This document shows positions 1-7,870 of a stretch of 64,000 nucleotides of DNA, piece after piece. How positions within the stretch are numbered: the stretch's first letter is position 1; each line of letters opens with the position of its first letter. The translations under genes were made by a program, and so were the position numbers. The notes below the pieces were generated by a model. The model made no database searches, had not been told where the DNA came from, and saw nothing but the letters and a program-made list of their open reading frames with translations. Origin of the DNA: CAZYBU01 sp964645775. Its GTDB lineage: Bacteria > Spirochaetota > UBA4802 > UBA5550. Location: NCBI GenBank assembly GCA_964645775.1, contig CAZYBU010000005.1, forward strand, positions 1 to 64,000, read 5' to 3'.

Positions 1-223
1 GGCAGGGGTCGATCTTCTCTTCCCGGGAATACCGGTCGATAAGGGTATCCCAGGGTGTCTTTTTCCGGCAGGGGCCGGGTATGGCGCGGTTTCTTTTCTC
101 CGGCCTGTTATAATAGAGAACGGTACCGTCCGGTAAAACCCTGCTTTTTATCTCGGCCCGGAGATCATCGGCAGACGAAAACAGTATCGCGAATGACAAG
201 AGTATGGTAATCCCACGGTGCAT
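1..223 (-). CDS. Lytic transglycosylase, N-terminal part (cut by window edge)
   Basis: Not a complete gene: 74 codons are visible and the rest lies off the left edge. The start at 221-223 gives a signal peptide (MHRGITILLSFAILFSSADD). A short segment with DGTVLYYNRPEK follows, typical of the DUF4124-like region seen before SLT domains. The last visible residues, LIDRYSREEKIDPC, match the opening helix of a soluble lytic transglycosylase domain. Such enzymes cleave peptidoglycan glycan strands in the periplasm. The catalytic glutamate is off-window, so the assignment rests on the domain entry alone. The gene is divergent from the chemotaxis operon. Confidence 0.6.
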   Translation of the reverse strand, partial: MHRGITILLSFAILFSSADDLRAEIKSRVLPDGTVLYYNRPEKRNRAIPGPCRKKTPWDTLIDRYSREEKIDPC

Positions 224-543
224 GAGGCAAAGGATACCATAATGCGCGGTGAAAGACAGAACAATTTTCAGGTATCCAGCCATGAAGCCGGCACCTGGCA
301 CCTTATAAAAGTTATTTAAATTTTTTTATTGACATTGCCTCCTCTATGGGTATGTATCTTAATTTCCTATATATAGAGGCTTACCATATCGATAAGGGGA
401 GCTGGATTGAGCGAGTCCCTTATCGCGTTCGTTTGTCAGGATATTCAATTCAATGTGTGGAGAAGACATACTCCGAGCAGATGCCCGGAGGAATATATTA
501 TGTCTGATTATGAATAATAAATAATATCCGACAGGAGGATATC
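224..543. other. Intergenic region and probable mcp leader
   Basis: This 320-bp gap separates the divergent transglycosylase and mcp genes. It is AT-rich around 305-375. A TTGACA at 329-334 could be a -35 box, but no good -10 lies 16-18 bp downstream, so I do not call a promoter. The right-hand part holds the inverted repeat at 464-505 and the mcp ribosome binding site. I see no gene in it. Confidence 0.5.
464..505 (+). promoter_or_regulatory. Two-part inverted repeat in the mcp leader
   Basis: AGACATA (464-470) pairs with TATGTCT (499-505), and inside it CTCCG (471-475) pairs with CGGAG (486-490), leaving a 10-nt loop and an asymmetric bulge on the 3' side. This could be an RNA hairpin just upstream of the mcp ribosome binding site or a protein operator. 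It does not match a riboswitch class I know. The function is unknown. Confidence 0.35.
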
Positions 544-2322
544 ATGAAGTGGTTCAATAATCTCAAGGTACGAAACAAGGTAATGCTCGCGTCTTTGATG
601 TTCGTTATCATGATCGCCGTTATTGCCGTGCAGGGTATCCAGAATATGCAGGCGGCCGAGGAAGACTTCAATACTCTTTATAACGACCGGCTGATCCCCA
701 TTCGTCAGCTGAACCGTATTTTACTCCATCTTCAGCAGATCCGGATCAACATGGTCCAGGAACAGCTGGCCGCCCAAAACGGGGACTGGGAAGAAGTAGA
801 GAGACGCTTAGCAAGTTCCGTGGAAGAGACAAAGGCTTACCAGAAGGAATGGGAAACCTACAAGCAGACGAAACTCACGGAAAAAGAGGCCAGGCTTGTC
901 AATGAGTGGACGGAACTGGCTGTTGTCCCCAGGGATGACCGGGCGAAATTCGGTGAATTTTTGAAGGACCGGAACCTGGAGCAGAGCAAGGTCTATCTGG
1001 ATAGATGGGTTACGGGGTACAACAAGCTGAGAGACAAGACCAGGGAACTGATCAACCTGCAGCAGAATGTAGCTGATCAGCTCAAGGAAGAACAGGCGCG
1101 GTCCTCTCAGCAGACGCTCCTTGTCTCCATCGCCCTTCTGATTGGCGCCATCCTGCTCGCCATAATCATCACCGTTCTCCTGGCCCGTGCCGTCGGTAAT
1201 CCCGTGGCGAAGGGGCTGGCGTTCGCCCGGCGAATCGCCGATGGCGACTTCACCGAGCGCATCGATCTGGACCAGAAGGACGAACTGGGCCAGCTGGGCG
1301 ATGCCCTGAACGAAGCGGCTGACAACCTGGAAAAGCTGGTCTCCAACGTTATCGTGTCGTCCCAGAACCTGGCCCAGGCCGTGGACCAGATCGCGGGCGG
1401 AAACCAGAACCTTTCCCAGCGTACTTCCGAGCAGGCTTCCAGCCTGGAGGAGGTGGCCTCAACCATCGAGGAGACGACCGCGTCAGTGAACCAGAACACG
1501 GATAACGCCAACAAGGGTAAAACGATGGCCGGGGACGCGGCCGTCAAGGCCGAAAACGGCGGAGAGAAGGTGAACCAGGCCATAAACTCCATTAATGAGA
1601 TTAATAAAACCAGCGAAAGGATCAATGAGGTCATCACGGTCATAAATGACATCGCCTTCCAGACCAATCTTCTCGCCCTGAACGCGGCCGTGGAGGCGGC
1701 CCGGGCCGGAGAGAGCGGTCGCGGTTTCGCGGTCGTTGCCGGCGAGGTTCGTAACCTTGCCCAGCGGTCGGGCAATTCCGCCAAGGAGATCGGCGACATG
1801 ATCAAGGACTCGATCAACAAGATCGAGGAAGGGACCTCCATGGCCAACGAGAGCGGCGAGGCCCTGAAGGAGATCATCCAGGCCATTAATGACGTCAGCA
1901 ACATGGTTTCCGAGATCGCGGCTGCCAGTGACGAGCAGAAATCCGGTTTTAACCAGATCAACATCGCGGTCACGGAGATGGACAACATGACCCAGCAGAA
2001 CGCGGCCCTGGTGGAAGAGACCGCCTCGGCCAGCGAGGAGATGGCGAACCAGGCCCAGGAACTCCTCTCCATGATGGAGACCTTCAAGATCAGGGATATG
2101 GTAAAAACCGAGGTTGCAAGGGACAAGCACCGTGAGGTCCATCTGAAGGGGGCTTCGGGTAAAGCCGGTCAGAAAGCCGGTCAGATCGAGCATAAGGCGG
2201 CTGAAACCGCGGCCGCCACCAGGAAAAAGGCAGAAGCCGTTCAGGAGACCTCTGATCAGAAGGAGAGACAGGGAGGCGAACTCTCCGATATGATGAAGGA
2301 TGAAGGTTTCGAGGAATTTTAG
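544..2322 (+). CDS. Methyl-accepting chemotaxis protein
   Basis: This is a membrane chemoreceptor that passes ligand signals to CheA through CheW. In order, its 592 residues contain a TM segment (about 13-30), a periplasmic four-helix-type ligand domain (about 31-190, probably 4HB_MCP), a second TM (about 192-214), a HAMP domain and a long cytoplasmic coiled coil. The coiled coil carries the conserved signalling tip (IAFQTNLLALNAAVEAARAG). The start has a strong ribosome binding site (AGGAGG, about 6 nt upstream). The C-terminus ends GFEEF, an aromatic-x-x-F tail resembling the pentapeptide that docks CheR, CheB or CheD. It is the first gene of the che operon, so it is probably a dedicated receptor of this system. 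Confidence 0.95.
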   Translation: MKWFNNLKVRNKVMLASLMFVIMIAVIAVQGIQNMQAAEEDFNTLYNDRLIPIRQLNRILLHLQQIRINMVQEQLAAQNGDWEEVERRLASSVEETKAYQKEWETYKQTKLTEKEARLVNEWTELAVVPRDDRAKFGEFLKDRNLEQSKVYLDRWVTGYNKLRDKTRELINLQQNVADQLKEEQARSSQQTLLVSIALLIGAILLAIIITVLLARAVGNPVAKGLAFARRIADGDFTERIDLDQKDELGQLGDALNEAADNLEKLVSNVIVSSQNLAQAVDQIAGGNQNLSQRTSEQASSLEEVASTIEETTASVNQNTDNANKGKTMAGDAAVKAENGGEKVNQAINSINEINKTSERINEVITVINDIAFQTNLLALNAAVEAARAGESGRGFAVVAGEVRNLAQRSGNSAKEIGDMIKDSINKIEEGTSMANESGEALKEIIQAINDVSNMVSEIAAASDEQKSGFNQINIAVTEMDNMTQQNAALVEETASASEEMANQAQELLSMMETFKIRDMVKTEVARDKHREVHLKGASGKAGQKAGQIEHKAAETAAATRKKAEAVQETSDQKERQGGELSDMMKDEGFEEF

Positions 2323-2472
2323 AGATCCGGGCGGATGTCTCTTATCAGGATAGATAGAGGCCCCGGGTCCCTTTAACGGCTCGAAGATATGAAGTCCGGG
2401 GGGCATACAACCTGGACAGGAAGAATCGATGACGGAAAACCGGCCCCCGGGCCGGGTTCAGGGAGGCGAGTA

Positions 2473-4596
2473 ATGAGTGACGCCGGAATACGAGAGGTCT
2501 TTCTCGGCGAGGCTAAAGAGATACTGAACAACCTTGAGTCGGACATCGTCCGGCTCGAGGAAATTGGCTATGACGAGACGACCATTAACGCTATCTTCCG
2601 GGCCTTCCATACCCTGAAGGGAAGTTCCGGTATTGCCGGGATGACGGAAATTTACGAGTTTTCTCATCAGCTTGAGAACCTCCTTGATCGCATCCGTGGA
2701 GGCGAGCTCGACGTAAATGATTCCATCGTTGATCTCATCTTTGACAGCATCGACTGGATAAAGGACGAGATCTTCTCCGAGGGAGGCGACTCTGAAGTAT
2801 CGAAGAAACAGCGAGCCGATCTTGAACGGAGGATCCGGGCGGTCAAGGGTGAGGAGGCGCCCGAAGAAAAGGATGCGGGAAAGGCTTCCGGGGAAGTGGC
2901 CGTGAAAGAGGATACGGGTTACCAATATTACCGTGTTAGGGCCCTTTTCCGTGAGGATATCTTTGAGTACGGTATAGAACCCCTCATGGTTATGGAAGAT
3001 CTCTTCTCCCTGGGAGAGATCGTTGTCAGGAACGTGGACAAATCAAGACTCCCCGCCTTCAGTGAGATGGACCCGGAGAAGTGTTACCTGGGATGGGAAG
3101 TCGTCCTCAAGACCGATGCCGGTCGAGATAAGGTCGAGGATGTCTTTCTCTTTGTCAGCGAGGACAACCAGATCGATATCGAGGAGATCACAAAGCAGTA
3201 TCTTTCGGCCGAGAAGGAAGCGGAACAATCTGAATACCAGACTGAAAAACGCCTGGGTGAAATTCTGGTGGAAAAGGGCATCCTTTCCGAGGAAGAGCTC
3301 GAGAACGTTGTTGAATTACAGGAATCAGAGAAGACCAGACTGGGCGATATAATTGTCAAGAAGGGCATGGCCACGGAAGATGACGTTCAGGACGCTCTTA
3401 AACAACAGGATCAGATCAAAAAGAAGATCGCTGTCTCTACCATTCGCGTGGACACGAACAAGCTGGATAACCTCCTTAACCTCCTGGGGGAGATAGTTAT
3501 CGGTCAGTCTACCCTTTCCCGTATGACTGAGGAGCTGGAGGATGAGACCGCCTTCCAGCTCAAGAACGCCCTCTTCGGTCTGGACCGTTCCACCCGGGAA
3601 TTCCAGGAACAGATTATGTCTATCCGGATGGTCCCTATCGGTCCCACCTTTGACCAGTTCCGGCGTTTTGTCCGGGACACAGCCCAGCAGCATAAGAAGA
3701 AGATACGTCTTATCATCGAAGGGGCTGACGTTGAGCTGGACAAGACCGTGATAGAGAAGATCGGTGATCCTTTGAAACACATGATAAGAAATTCCATCGA
3801 TCATGGACTGGAATCGGAAGAGGAGCGGATACGGAAAGGAAAAGACCCCCACGGCACCATTACCCTCAAGGCCTATCATCAGGAAGGGAATGTCTACATA
3901 GATATCATCGATGACGGTGGAGGAATTAACCTGGATAAGGTGAGAGAAAAAGCCGAAGTCGTGGGGCTAATCGGAAATGAGGAAGAGGCCTCAAAAGAAA
4001 AGCTCCTCTCCCTTCTTTTTAATCCGGGATTTTCAACAGCCACGAAGGTCGGGGACCTTTCCGGCCGGGGTGTGGGGATGGATGTTGTGAAGACCAATAT
4101 AGAGGAACTGCGGGGAACCGTCCAGCTCCTGAGTGAGGAAGGGAAGGGAACCACGGTGAGGATCAAGCTCCCCCTCACAATGGCCATTATTGACGGTATG
4201 CTTGTTAAGATCGGCGGGAGTGTCTATATTATTCCCCTTCTCTCCGTTCTGGAGTCGATCCAGCCTAAGGAAGAGGAGATCAAGACCATCGAGAAGAAAG
4301 GAGAGGTGATCCATGTTCGCGGGGAATACGTCACCCTTATCCGCAGTTATGATTTCTTTGGCATTGAGCCATTGTATTATAATCCCTGGGAGGCTCTTGT
4401 CGTCCTGGTTGAATCTGGCGAAAGCAGGGTCGGCCTTATGGTGGATGACCTCATCGGTCAGCAGCAGATCGTGATCAAGAGCCTGGATACTGATGTTACG
4501 AAGAGCCGCGCCGTTTCGGGCGCCGCTATTCTTGGCGACGGCAACGTGGCCCTGATTCTCGATATTCACGGCCTCATACAGGACCTGGAGGTGTAG
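2473..4596 (+). CDS. cheA: Chemotaxis histidine kinase CheA with tandem MshEN-like repeats
   Basis: Autophosphorylating kinase of the chemotaxis complex; it phosphorylates CheY and CheB. I chose the ATG at 2473, preceded by GGGAGG, over an upstream in-frame ATG at 2389, because MSDAGIREVFLGEAKEIL is the usual N-terminus of the Hpt domain. It is 707 aa: P1 Hpt domain with His46 (AFHTLKGSSGI), a P2-like linker, two repeats starting RLG at about 260 and 289, the P3 dimerisation helices, an HATPase_c domain (MIRNSIDHGLE; GRGVGMDVV) and a C-terminal CheW-like P5 domain. The RLG..L/IV..G repeats resemble GspE/MshE N-domains, some of which bind cyclic di-GMP. The stop is 1 bp before the STAS gene. 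Confidence 0.96.
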   Translation: MSDAGIREVFLGEAKEILNNLESDIVRLEEIGYDETTINAIFRAFHTLKGSSGIAGMTEIYEFSHQLENLLDRIRGGELDVNDSIVDLIFDSIDWIKDEIFSEGGDSEVSKKQRADLERRIRAVKGEEAPEEKDAGKASGEVAVKEDTGYQYYRVRALFREDIFEYGIEPLMVMEDLFSLGEIVVRNVDKSRLPAFSEMDPEKCYLGWEVVLKTDAGRDKVEDVFLFVSEDNQIDIEEITKQYLSAEKEAEQSEYQTEKRLGEILVEKGILSEEELENVVELQESEKTRLGDIIVKKGMATEDDVQDALKQQDQIKKKIAVSTIRVDTNKLDNLLNLLGEIVIGQSTLSRMTEELEDETAFQLKNALFGLDRSTREFQEQIMSIRMVPIGPTFDQFRRFVRDTAQQHKKKIRLIIEGADVELDKTVIEKIGDPLKHMIRNSIDHGLESEEERIRKGKDPHGTITLKAYHQEGNVYIDIIDDGGGINLDKVREKAEVVGLIGNEEEASKEKLLSLLFNPGFSTATKVGDLSGRGVGMDVVKTNIEELRGTVQLLSEEGKGTTVRIKLPLTMAIIDGMLVKIGGSVYIIPLLSVLESIQPKEEEIKTIEKKGEVIHVRGEYVTLIRSYDFFGIEPLYYNPWEALVVLVESGESRVGLMVDDLIGQQQIVIKSLDTDVTKSRAVSGAAILGDGNVALILDIHGLIQDLEV

Positions 4597-4597
4597 A

Positions 4598-4843
4598 ATG
4601 GTACTTGAACCGGACTTGAGCATTAAGACAGCCAAAACCTTTTATGAATCCCTGAAAAAGGAACTTCAGGAGAAAGACAGGGTCAATCTCGATTTCAGCA
4701 ATGTAAACAGGATCGATCTTTCCATCATCCAGGTCATTATTGCGGCCGGACGTGAAGCGCGGGACCAGGACAAGGTCCTTCAAATGAAGGGCGTTCCGGT
4801 AGAAATAAGGAACCAGATGCATATCTGCGGACTGAAGGTCTAA
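4598..4843 (+). CDS. STAS-domain protein
   Basis: An 81-aa single-domain protein of the STAS / anti-sigma-factor-antagonist fold. The core VNLDFSNVNRIDLSIIQVII has the usual shape, with a serine (DLS) where antagonists are phosphorylated. It starts 1 bp after the cheA stop, so it is translationally coupled. Small STAS proteins occur in the che operons of several bacteria, but their role there is poorly defined. It may act as a scaffold or a switch. No partner anti-sigma kinase is visible in this window, although CheA supplies a kinase. Confidence 0.8.
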   Translation: MVLEPDLSIKTAKTFYESLKKELQEKDRVNLDFSNVNRIDLSIIQVIIAAGREARDQDKVLQMKGVPVEIRNQMHICGLKV

Positions 4844-4919
4844 GAGAGATGAGGAAAAAATCGTTGAATCAGTGCCACACCGGGTGCTATAATCACTTAT
4901 TAACCAATCGGAGGGATCT

Positions 4920-5297
4920 ATGAGTCAGAAATATATCCTTATAATAGATGATTCCCCAACCATAAGGATCAGTGTCGAATTTGCCGTTAAGAACCTGGGG
5001 CATCCTACCGAACAGGCGGAGAACGGGAAGGATGCCCTGGAAAAGGTTCAGGCGATAAAGGATGCCGGGGATGATATCCTTCTCTGCGTCTGCGATATAA
5101 ATATGCCTGAGATGGACGGGATACGCTTTATCCGGGAATTTCGGAAAATCGACAAGTTTACTCCCGTGATTGTGCTGACGACTGAATCGGAGGAAGAGAA
5201 GATCCAGGAGGGTAAGGAAGCCGGAGCTTCAGGCTGGATAGTGAAGCCCTTTCAACCCGCTGACCTTGTCGGAGTGGTTGAACGGTTTATCAAGTAA
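4920..5297 (+). CDS. cheY: Response regulator CheY
   Basis: A single receiver domain of 125 aa. Visible are the acidic pair D10-D11, the phosphoacceptor D59 in CVCDINMPEMDG, the conserved Thr in VLTTE and the Lys in WIVKPFQP. There is no output domain, so it should act by binding the flagellar switch or another partner. A GGAGG ribosome binding site precedes the ATG. It lies between the STAS gene and cheW in the operon, which supports the CheY call over other stand-alone receivers. Confidence 0.93.
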   Translation: MSQKYILIIDDSPTIRISVEFAVKNLGHPTEQAENGKDALEKVQAIKDAGDDILLCVCDINMPEMDGIRFIREFRKIDKFTPVIVLTTESEEEKIQEGKEAGASGWIVKPFQPADLVGVVERFIK

Positions 5298-5309
5298 GAG
5301 GAGTAGAAT

Positions 5310-5816
5310 ATGATTGAACAGAATGAATACGGGTCCGGTGAAGGGAGAGTTACGGATGAGGATAGGCAGTACGTAACCTTCGAGATCGGAGAAGAGATTT
5401 ACGGTGTGCATGTTCTTAATGTCAGGGATATTATCGGGATGACCCACATCACCCATGTTCCCAACACGCCGAGTTTCATGAAGGGCGTTATCAACCTGCG
5501 AGGTTCCGTCGTTCCTGTCATTGATCTTCGACTGAAGTTCAACATGGAAGAAAAAGAGTATGACAATTTCACGGTAATAATGATCGTGGAAGTAAAGGAA
5601 CGGAAGGTAGGTATGATCGTTGATGCCGTTTCTGATGTTATGGCTATACCTGTATCGAGTATCCAGGATACGCCTCATTTCAGCGCCAAGATCGAGACCA
5701 ATTTTATCGAGGGTATCGGCCAGAAGGATGACCAGCTTATCATCATGCTGAACGTTGAAAAGATACTTTCCGTCGATGAAATCGAAATGATAGAGAAGGA
5801 GAAGGCGCAAAAATAG
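5310..5816 (+). CDS. cheW: Chemotaxis coupling protein CheW
   Basis: A 168-aa adaptor that links receptors to the CheA P5 domain. It shows the CheW fold signature: VTFEIGEEIYGVHVLNVRDI near the N-terminus, INLRGSVVPVIDLR in the middle and MIVDAVSDVMAI towards the end. An N-terminal extension of about 17 polar residues precedes the domain. It starts 12 nt after the cheY stop, with a GAGGAG ribosome binding site. The CheW-like part spans nearly the whole protein. Confidence 0.94.
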   Translation: MIEQNEYGSGEGRVTDEDRQYVTFEIGEEIYGVHVLNVRDIIGMTHITHVPNTPSFMKGVINLRGSVVPVIDLRLKFNMEEKEYDNFTVIMIVEVKERKVGMIVDAVSDVMAIPVSSIQDTPHFSAKIETNFIEGIGQKDDQLIIMLNVEKILSVDEIEMIEKEKAQK

Positions 5817-5837
5817 TAACGGCAGAGGATCTGTTTC

Positions 5838-6428
5838 GTGATTAAGAGTGATTCAAGCAAGTTCGGTAAACCGCTGTATATAATGTACCCCGGTGACTAT
5901 TTTGCCACCCACGAGGACTGTGTCATGGGCACGGTAACCGGATCGACCGTGGCCGTATGCCTGTATGATAAGGTCCGCAAGATAGGGGGCATGGGGCATT
6001 TTATTGTGCCCGGATCCCTGGGAACCGAAGGCATCGTCCAGGATGACATTGCCCGGCAGGGTGTCCTGAGCATGGAGTTTCTCATGGGAGAAATAGTCAA
6101 GGCCGGAGGTGACAGACGGTACATGAATGCGAAGATTTTCGGTGCCGGCTATCTCGGCAAGGGTACTGGTGAAGCCATAAACATATCCAACAGTAATATC
6201 CAGTTTATCCATGAATACTTCACCCTTGAGAAAATCACGGTTGAACGTAATGACCTGGGAGGGAACTTTCGCCGCAGAATCTACTTCTCTCCTCACGATG
6301 GTGTCGTATACCGCCAGATTCTGAAAAACAACGAAGAGTCCTCGGAATTCATTCGTCTTGAGCGGGAATATATTGATATCCAATTCCGGAACAAGGAACG
6401 AACGGGACGCATCGTAATTTTCGAGTAA
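5838..6428 (+). CDS. cheD: CheD paralogue lacking the catalytic cysteine
   Basis: Family: CheD, chemoreceptor glutamine deamidase and CheC partner. It has the CheD signature (MGTVTGSTVAVCLYD, then GGMGHFIVPG). The nucleophile position, Cys in GSC of active CheD, is Thr37 (codon ACC) here, while His54 is kept at the expected +17 spacing. Cys41, four residues on, also occurs in the active paralogue, so it is not a substitute. The protein is 196 aa, with a longer C-terminus than the second CheD. It starts with GTG 22 nt after cheW. It is probably catalytically dead, acting as a receptor-binding or regulatory decoy. The family call is firm; the functional effect is inferred. Confidence 0.88.
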   Translation: MIKSDSSKFGKPLYIMYPGDYFATHEDCVMGTVTGSTVAVCLYDKVRKIGGMGHFIVPGSLGTEGIVQDDIARQGVLSMEFLMGEIVKAGGDRRYMNAKIFGAGYLGKGTGEAINISNSNIQFIHEYFTLEKITVERNDLGGNFRRRIYFSPHDGVVYRQILKNNEESSEFIRLEREYIDIQFRNKERTGRIVIFE

Positions 6429-6435
6429 CAGCCCG

Positions 6436-7272
6436 ATGATCAATTTCCAGTTAAGTGACTCGGATTTCGAAAAATTCAAGGAATTAATCTACCGCGAAGC
6501 GGGGATTCATCTCACGGAGATGAAGAAGGCCCTGGTACAGGCCCGTCTCACAAAGAGGATTCGGGCTCTCGGTCTGGTATCCTTCAGCGATTATCACCGT
6601 TACCTCCTGGATAACAGCGAGAAGGAGATGGTGAATTTTATAAACAGTATCACCACCAACAAGACCGAGTTTTTCAGGGAGAGCAAGCACTTCGAATTTA
6701 TTAATGATTTCTTGTTGCCTCACCTGGAAGAGAAGAGGGTGAATCGCATACGGATATGGAGTGCCGGCTGTTCCACGGGAGAGGAACCGTATACCCTCGC
6801 CATCACGGTTCTGGAATATTTTCGGGACAGGCCCCTGCCGGATGTGAAGATACTGGCAACAGACATCGATACAATGGTCCTGGAGAAAGGAGAGCAGGGC
6901 ATCTATCGTGAAGACCAGCTGGTAAACATGGACCGGGAACTGGTACAGAGGTATTTTATGCGGGGAAAGGGAGAAGACAGCGGCCTTTACCAGGTTAAGG
7001 ACTTCGTGAAAAAGCTTGTCTTTTTCCGGCGCCTTAACCTTCAGATAGAGGCCTATCCCATGAAGGGTCCTTTCCACATGATTTTCTGCCGTAACGTAAT
7101 TATCTACTTCGACAAAGATACCCAGAAGCGGCTGTTTAAACGGTTCCATCGCTATCTCGATGATGACGGTTACCTGTTTATAGGTCACTCAGAGAACATA
7201 TCGAACCTGACGAAAAGGTTTTCCCTGGTCGGTAATACGACCTACCGGAAAGTTCTCGACCTGAAGGATTAA
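6436..7272 (+). CDS. cheR: Chemoreceptor methyltransferase CheR
   Basis: SAM-dependent methyltransferase that methylates receptor glutamates during adaptation. It is 278 aa, normal for the family. The N-terminal all-alpha domain is followed by the SAM-binding core: IRIWSAGCSTGEEPYTLAI, then ILATDIDTMVLEKGEQGIY, then MIFCRNVIIYF. The C-terminal GYLFIGHSENI is the usual ending. It lies between the two cheD genes and starts 7 nt after the first one. Confidence 0.96.
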   Translation: MINFQLSDSDFEKFKELIYREAGIHLTEMKKALVQARLTKRIRALGLVSFSDYHRYLLDNSEKEMVNFINSITTNKTEFFRESKHFEFINDFLLPHLEEKRVNRIRIWSAGCSTGEEPYTLAITVLEYFRDRPLPDVKILATDIDTMVLEKGEQGIYREDQLVNMDRELVQRYFMRGKGEDSGLYQVKDFVKKLVFFRRLNLQIEAYPMKGPFHMIFCRNVIIYFDKDTQKRLFKRFHRYLDDDGYLFIGHSENISNLTKRFSLVGNTTYRKVLDLKD

Positions 7273-7312
7273 TACTATTGACTACAATATCAGGGAACGG
7301 TAAAAATGCACA

Positions 7313-7870
7313 ATGTATATAAGACACAGCTCTAAATATGGCAAGGAGATCAAGATCATCCATCCGGGAGAATTCTATGTCAGCCGGCTGGATGAGATGA
7401 TCGGAACCCTGCTCGGGTCCTGTATCGCTGTCTGCCTGATCGACATGATCCACGGTGTGGCCGGCATGAATCATTTCATGCTTCCCGGCCGAATTACGCA
7501 GCAGGACATATTCGCGGACAAGACCGCCCGTTACGGAATCACCGCGATCAATAATCTCCTCCGTGAGATAGAGCGAAACGGTGGTATCAGAAACCGGCTG
7601 GAAGCGAAGATCTTCGGCGGAGGACACGTGCTGGATACCCAGAAGATCAACGCCATACCCTCGGACAACATTCAGCTTGCCCGTATCATGATGGAAATGG
7701 AGGATATCCCTATCGTGACCAGCGACGTGGGGGAAAACTATACCAGAAAGCTGCTCATGGATGTGAAGACGGGGAGAGTCTACCTGAGGAAGACGACCCG
7801 GGCCGATGTTATCGAAAAAATCAACCGCCGGGATCTTAATTACGTGGAGAAGGAACTAAAGGATGGATAA
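7313..7870 (+). CDS. cheD: Chemoreceptor glutamine deamidase CheD (active-site complete)
   Basis: Second CheD of the operon, 185 aa. It keeps Cys37 in IGTLLGSCIAVCLID and His54 in AGMNHFMLPG, the catalytic pair of the family, plus the Thr of the GT motif. Aligned residue by residue with the first CheD, the catalytic positions carry the same numbers (37 and 54), so the two are clear paralogues that have diverged strongly elsewhere. It should deamidate receptor glutamines and may interact with a CheC-type phosphatase, none of which is in the window. Its last 8 nt overlap cheB. Confidence 0.94.
   Translation: MYIRHSSKYGKEIKIIHPGEFYVSRLDEMIGTLLGSCIAVCLIDMIHGVAGMNHFMLPGRITQQDIFADKTARYGITAINNLLREIERNGGIRNRLEAKIFGGGHVLDTQKINAIPSDNIQLARIMMEMEDIPIVTSDVGENYTRKLLMDVKTGRVYLRKTTRADVIEKINRRDLNYVEKELKDG

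Noticed and set aside
329..360. Sigma-70 promoter upstream of mcp
   Set aside because: TTGACA is perfect but no -10 better than 3 of 6 lies at 16-18 bp; it may be chance in an AT-rich stretch.
5958..5960. Cys41 of CheD1 as a replacement nucleophile
   Set aside because: The same cysteine is present in CheD2 next to the true catalytic Cys37, so it is a structural residue of the AVCL strand.
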